This document shows positions 61,549 to 64,000 of a DNA stretch of 64,000 nt, in pieces. A program made the position numbers and the translations under genes. How positions within the stretch are numbered: position 1 is the first letter of the stretch; every line of letters begins with the position of its first letter. A model generated the notes under the pieces. The model had not been told where the DNA came from, searched no databases, and saw only the letters and a program-made list of their open reading frames with translations. The stretch lies in NCBI RefSeq assembly GCF_022539315.1, contig NC_066317.1:45115935-45179934 (forward strand), given 5' to 3'. The stretch comes from Serinus canaria (lineage: Eukaryota > Chordata > Aves > Passeriformes > Fringillidae).

Positions 61549-61914
61549 ATCTATTAGGGGTCACCATGCCACCTGATGCTGAACAAGCAGAGGTCAGTAC
61601 AAGAAAGAGGGAAACTTTTGCTCCTTAAATCCCTCCTAATACCCATGTGCCAATCACTGATACAGAAGTCAGCATGAGGGTTTATCTTAACTCCAAATCT
61701 CAACCCAGTTGTACCAGTTCTGAAGACCCAAACCACAGACACAGGGCAGAGAAGGACTGTATTGAACCAGCATACATTTGCTGCTTGGTTTATTTTGCAA
61801 GCTTCAGTATCATAAGCTGATGGTGAGTCTTTTCTACTCACATAGCTAAATGAAAATATGAAACACAGTAAGTGCAGAGAAATAAAAAGCAGGCAAAAGA
61901 ACTTGCCTTGGGTT

Positions 61915-61940
61915 TTTGTTGTTGCTGTTGTTGTTGTTTT
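61915..61940. repeat. (TTG)n microsatellite
   Basis: A short run of TTG units with one CTG interruption, followed by T- and G-runs. Confidence 0.88.
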
Positions 61941-64000
61941 GGGGTTTTTTTAAAGAGGAGATGTAGAGAGGAACTCAATCAGAATGACAGCAAAAAAATA
62001 TAGGGTCCATTTAAAGACTGACCTTAATGACATTAGTGATTCCTTGAGCACAAGTGTGCTTTGCTTTGTACATCCTTTTAGAAAAAGGTGACCTAGACTC
62101 ACTCAGATTTTTTCCTTTCATTCTTTTTTTTTTCCTTTTCAGAAACAGTCTCTCCAGTCCCTAACAATCTCCTCCCTTTTTTATCCTAACAATTCTGAAA
62201 TGTTTACTTCCACACCATTATCCTTTATGGAACTTAGCAGCCCTGTCATTTGTTATTTTTAGAGCTTTTCAAACAGCAGAAGGTTTCATTGCAGCTTTGC
62301 ATATCTTTGCTGCCTGCTAATGTTACTTTTCTTTCATTAAATCACTTAGCTCAGTGTGTGTATCATAGCATTTTCTCTTTGAGTGAAGTAACTTTCTGTT
62401 TCCCTTCTGCTTATTCTCCACACACGCTGTCACAGCTCATGCTGTGAATCCAGCTTGATGAGCTGGAGACTCATTCTTGTCTGGTCCTGTGATATGAATT
62501 AGTCATTGGAGGGCATTTTTGGTTTAGTTTCAGTGAGAAGGAATTCTGTTCATGCACTCCAAGGGTATTCTCTAATGCAAATCAAAGCACAGCAATTGGG
62601 AATTAGAAGATCAAAATTCCTAAACCAAACTAAAATCCAATGCAGATGCAACTATTTTGATTTAGTGCCTGTAGTATAAAGGTACTTCTGAAAGTGAATC
62701 AGAATTACTTCTCAGCTTGTCTACATGCATTTTTAAGGGAACACACAGCTGACTTTAAGCACAGTCATGCATGGGTAACTGGAGTGACACCACCACCAAA
62801 TGTCTGTCCTAGCTTGGCTAGTTGGTTGTATGATTTTTTTAAAAATATGTAATCTTTAGATCTGTTAGATATTCTTAGGCTTGAAGTTTGAGTCGTGTAA
62901 GTTTTTTAGTGTAAACCTTGTTTTGGGAAAAGCGTTTTCTTTTAAAGATAATAGAGCTGGTAAATATATTAGAAATAAATATTGTTGGAGGGTGAGTTCT
63001 GGAGGAACATGACAAAAGGCTTATCTTCATCTGATTTCTATAATCTTCAGTCTCAAGCATTGGAAATCAACAGTCTGATCCCAGTCACTCTTACCAGATT
63101 TATAAGCATAAAAAATCTGCATGCACAGTGCTGACCTCTTTCCAGCCTGCATGGATTTACTGCTAGATATACTGCATCAGTAAACTTCACCTCAACGGGA
63201 GGAAAAAATAATGTCTGTGGAAGTGATGCAATGCAATTGACAAATTTAGGTTCTTGACTTAAGAAAGCCCTTTGATTTTTTAAAAGCACAAATGGGTATG
63301 TGCTGAGACACTACCAAATAACAGATAATTGCCTATGCCTGTGTGTTCACCAGCTTTCTGCGAGGGATCTCTTCTAGCACTTTTCTACAGTACTAAACAC
63401 ACAAGTCTTAATCTTCCTAATTTTTTTTTTTCAGGTAGCCTCTCAGTTGCAAGAGCACTTTTTGAGTAACAAATAGAAGCTGATGAGATTCATGCTATTA
63501 CCCAAGGGATGATGACTGGGTAGACAGCTACCTTTAAAAACTCCTCTGCTTCTTTCTAAATTTTTCTGCTTTCCCTGAGGCCATGCCTTGAACATTCAGA
63601 GGCCGGAAGGCAGCATTAAGGGTGGGAATGGTTGTATACAATGGCATGCCCCTTTTCAGTCTAATGAATGTGTAGAGGGATCATTTGAAGTAGTTTATAG
63701 AATTGTGGGTTGTATTGCTGTTGCTTTAAAGTGTCTTTTTCACGCTGACTTGTGCTAAAATTCATTCTTTCGTCCTTAGGGTGGGGAATCTCCTAGACGT
63801 CTGTCAGAGCAATTGGCTTAACTCCTTTGATTTGAAGGATATTGCAGTATTGAATTACCAAAGGGATTTCTCTAAAGAAAGGAGAGGAAGGAGAGAAGGA
63901 GACTTAGGGAAAGCCTGAGCTGCCTGTACCAAAGCAGTGACCAAACAGCCTTTATTTGTACTTTGCCAAGAGCTGTCTGATCACACCACAAAGTACCCTT

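Larger units (their letters stand above)
58086..64000. other. Non-coding unique sequence, no gene seen
   Basis: No gene or interspersed repeat recognised. Contains a short CAGA run (59444-59457), a 23-bp imperfect tandem repeat (61503-61548), a TTG/GTT repeat (61915-61940) and T-rich runs near 62125 and 63420. A stretch near 59090-59280 with several CpGs and mixed composition could be a conserved element, but nothing specific supports it. Confidence 0.67.

Noticed and set aside
1..64000. Endogenous retrovirus LTRs, SINEs, CRISPR arrays, rRNA, riboswitches
   Set aside because: Looked for paired long repeats, TG...CA ends with primer-binding sites, regular spacer arrays and conserved RNA cores. 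None seen.

Overview
This window looks like non-coding DNA from a bird genome, lying between genes or inside a very large intron. The main evidence is the repeat content. Every interspersed repeat I can place is a CR1-type LINE. Several end in the avian-type CR1 tail, with repeats of the form ATTCTATGA on the sense strand or TCATAGAAT on the antisense. I recognise no Alu-, B1- or MIR-like SINE, no L1 and no long terminal repeat. The sequence is AT-rich and CpG-poor. No operons, ribosome-binding sites or long bacterial-type frames are present. I cannot tell the species or order from this sequence, and a crocodilian or turtle is not strictly excluded.

I recognise no functional protein-coding gene, tRNA, rRNA or known small RNA. 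The longest open frames are only about 95-160 codons, are what chance gives in 64 kb, and carry no domain I can name. The exceptions are frames inside CR1 copies, which are decayed pieces of the LINE endonuclease/reverse-transcriptase polyprotein (ORF2).

Layout: 1-8245 unique sequence with two hairpins; 8246-8628 CR1 (+) carrying an internal inverted duplication; 8629-15091 unique; 15092-15345 CR1 (-); 15346-19037 unique, with a 177-bp foldback at 16687-16863; 19038-19203 CR1 tail (+); 19204-20379 unique, with a homeodomain-motif cluster near 20160-20300; 20380-20710 CR1 (-); 20711-24733 unique; 24734-25008 CR1 (-) with the ORF2 C-terminus; 25009-28589 unique; 28590-29925 an old CR1-like relic (-) that has lost its catalytic core; 29926-43200 unique, with a TA/CA microsatellite; 43200-45250 a locally CpG-richer stretch with the best regulatory-looking sequence; 45251-57104 unique, including a 34-bp perfect palindrome; 57105-58085 the longest young-looking CR1 (-); 58086-64000 unique.

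The most distinctive pattern is a set of short, close-spaced, often perfect inverted repeats: 6566-6616, 6997-7023, 8486-8543, 15160-15188, 24167-24199, 34420-34440, 35067-35101, 36321-36344, 40310-40337 and 47831-47877. The one at 8486-8543 sits inside a CR1 copy, where the expected family sequence shows that the second arm is an added inverted copy. That points to local template switching. I found no convincing new biological system; the best leads are these inverted repeats, the 16.7-kb foldback and the 43.9-44.5 kb candidate regulatory block.
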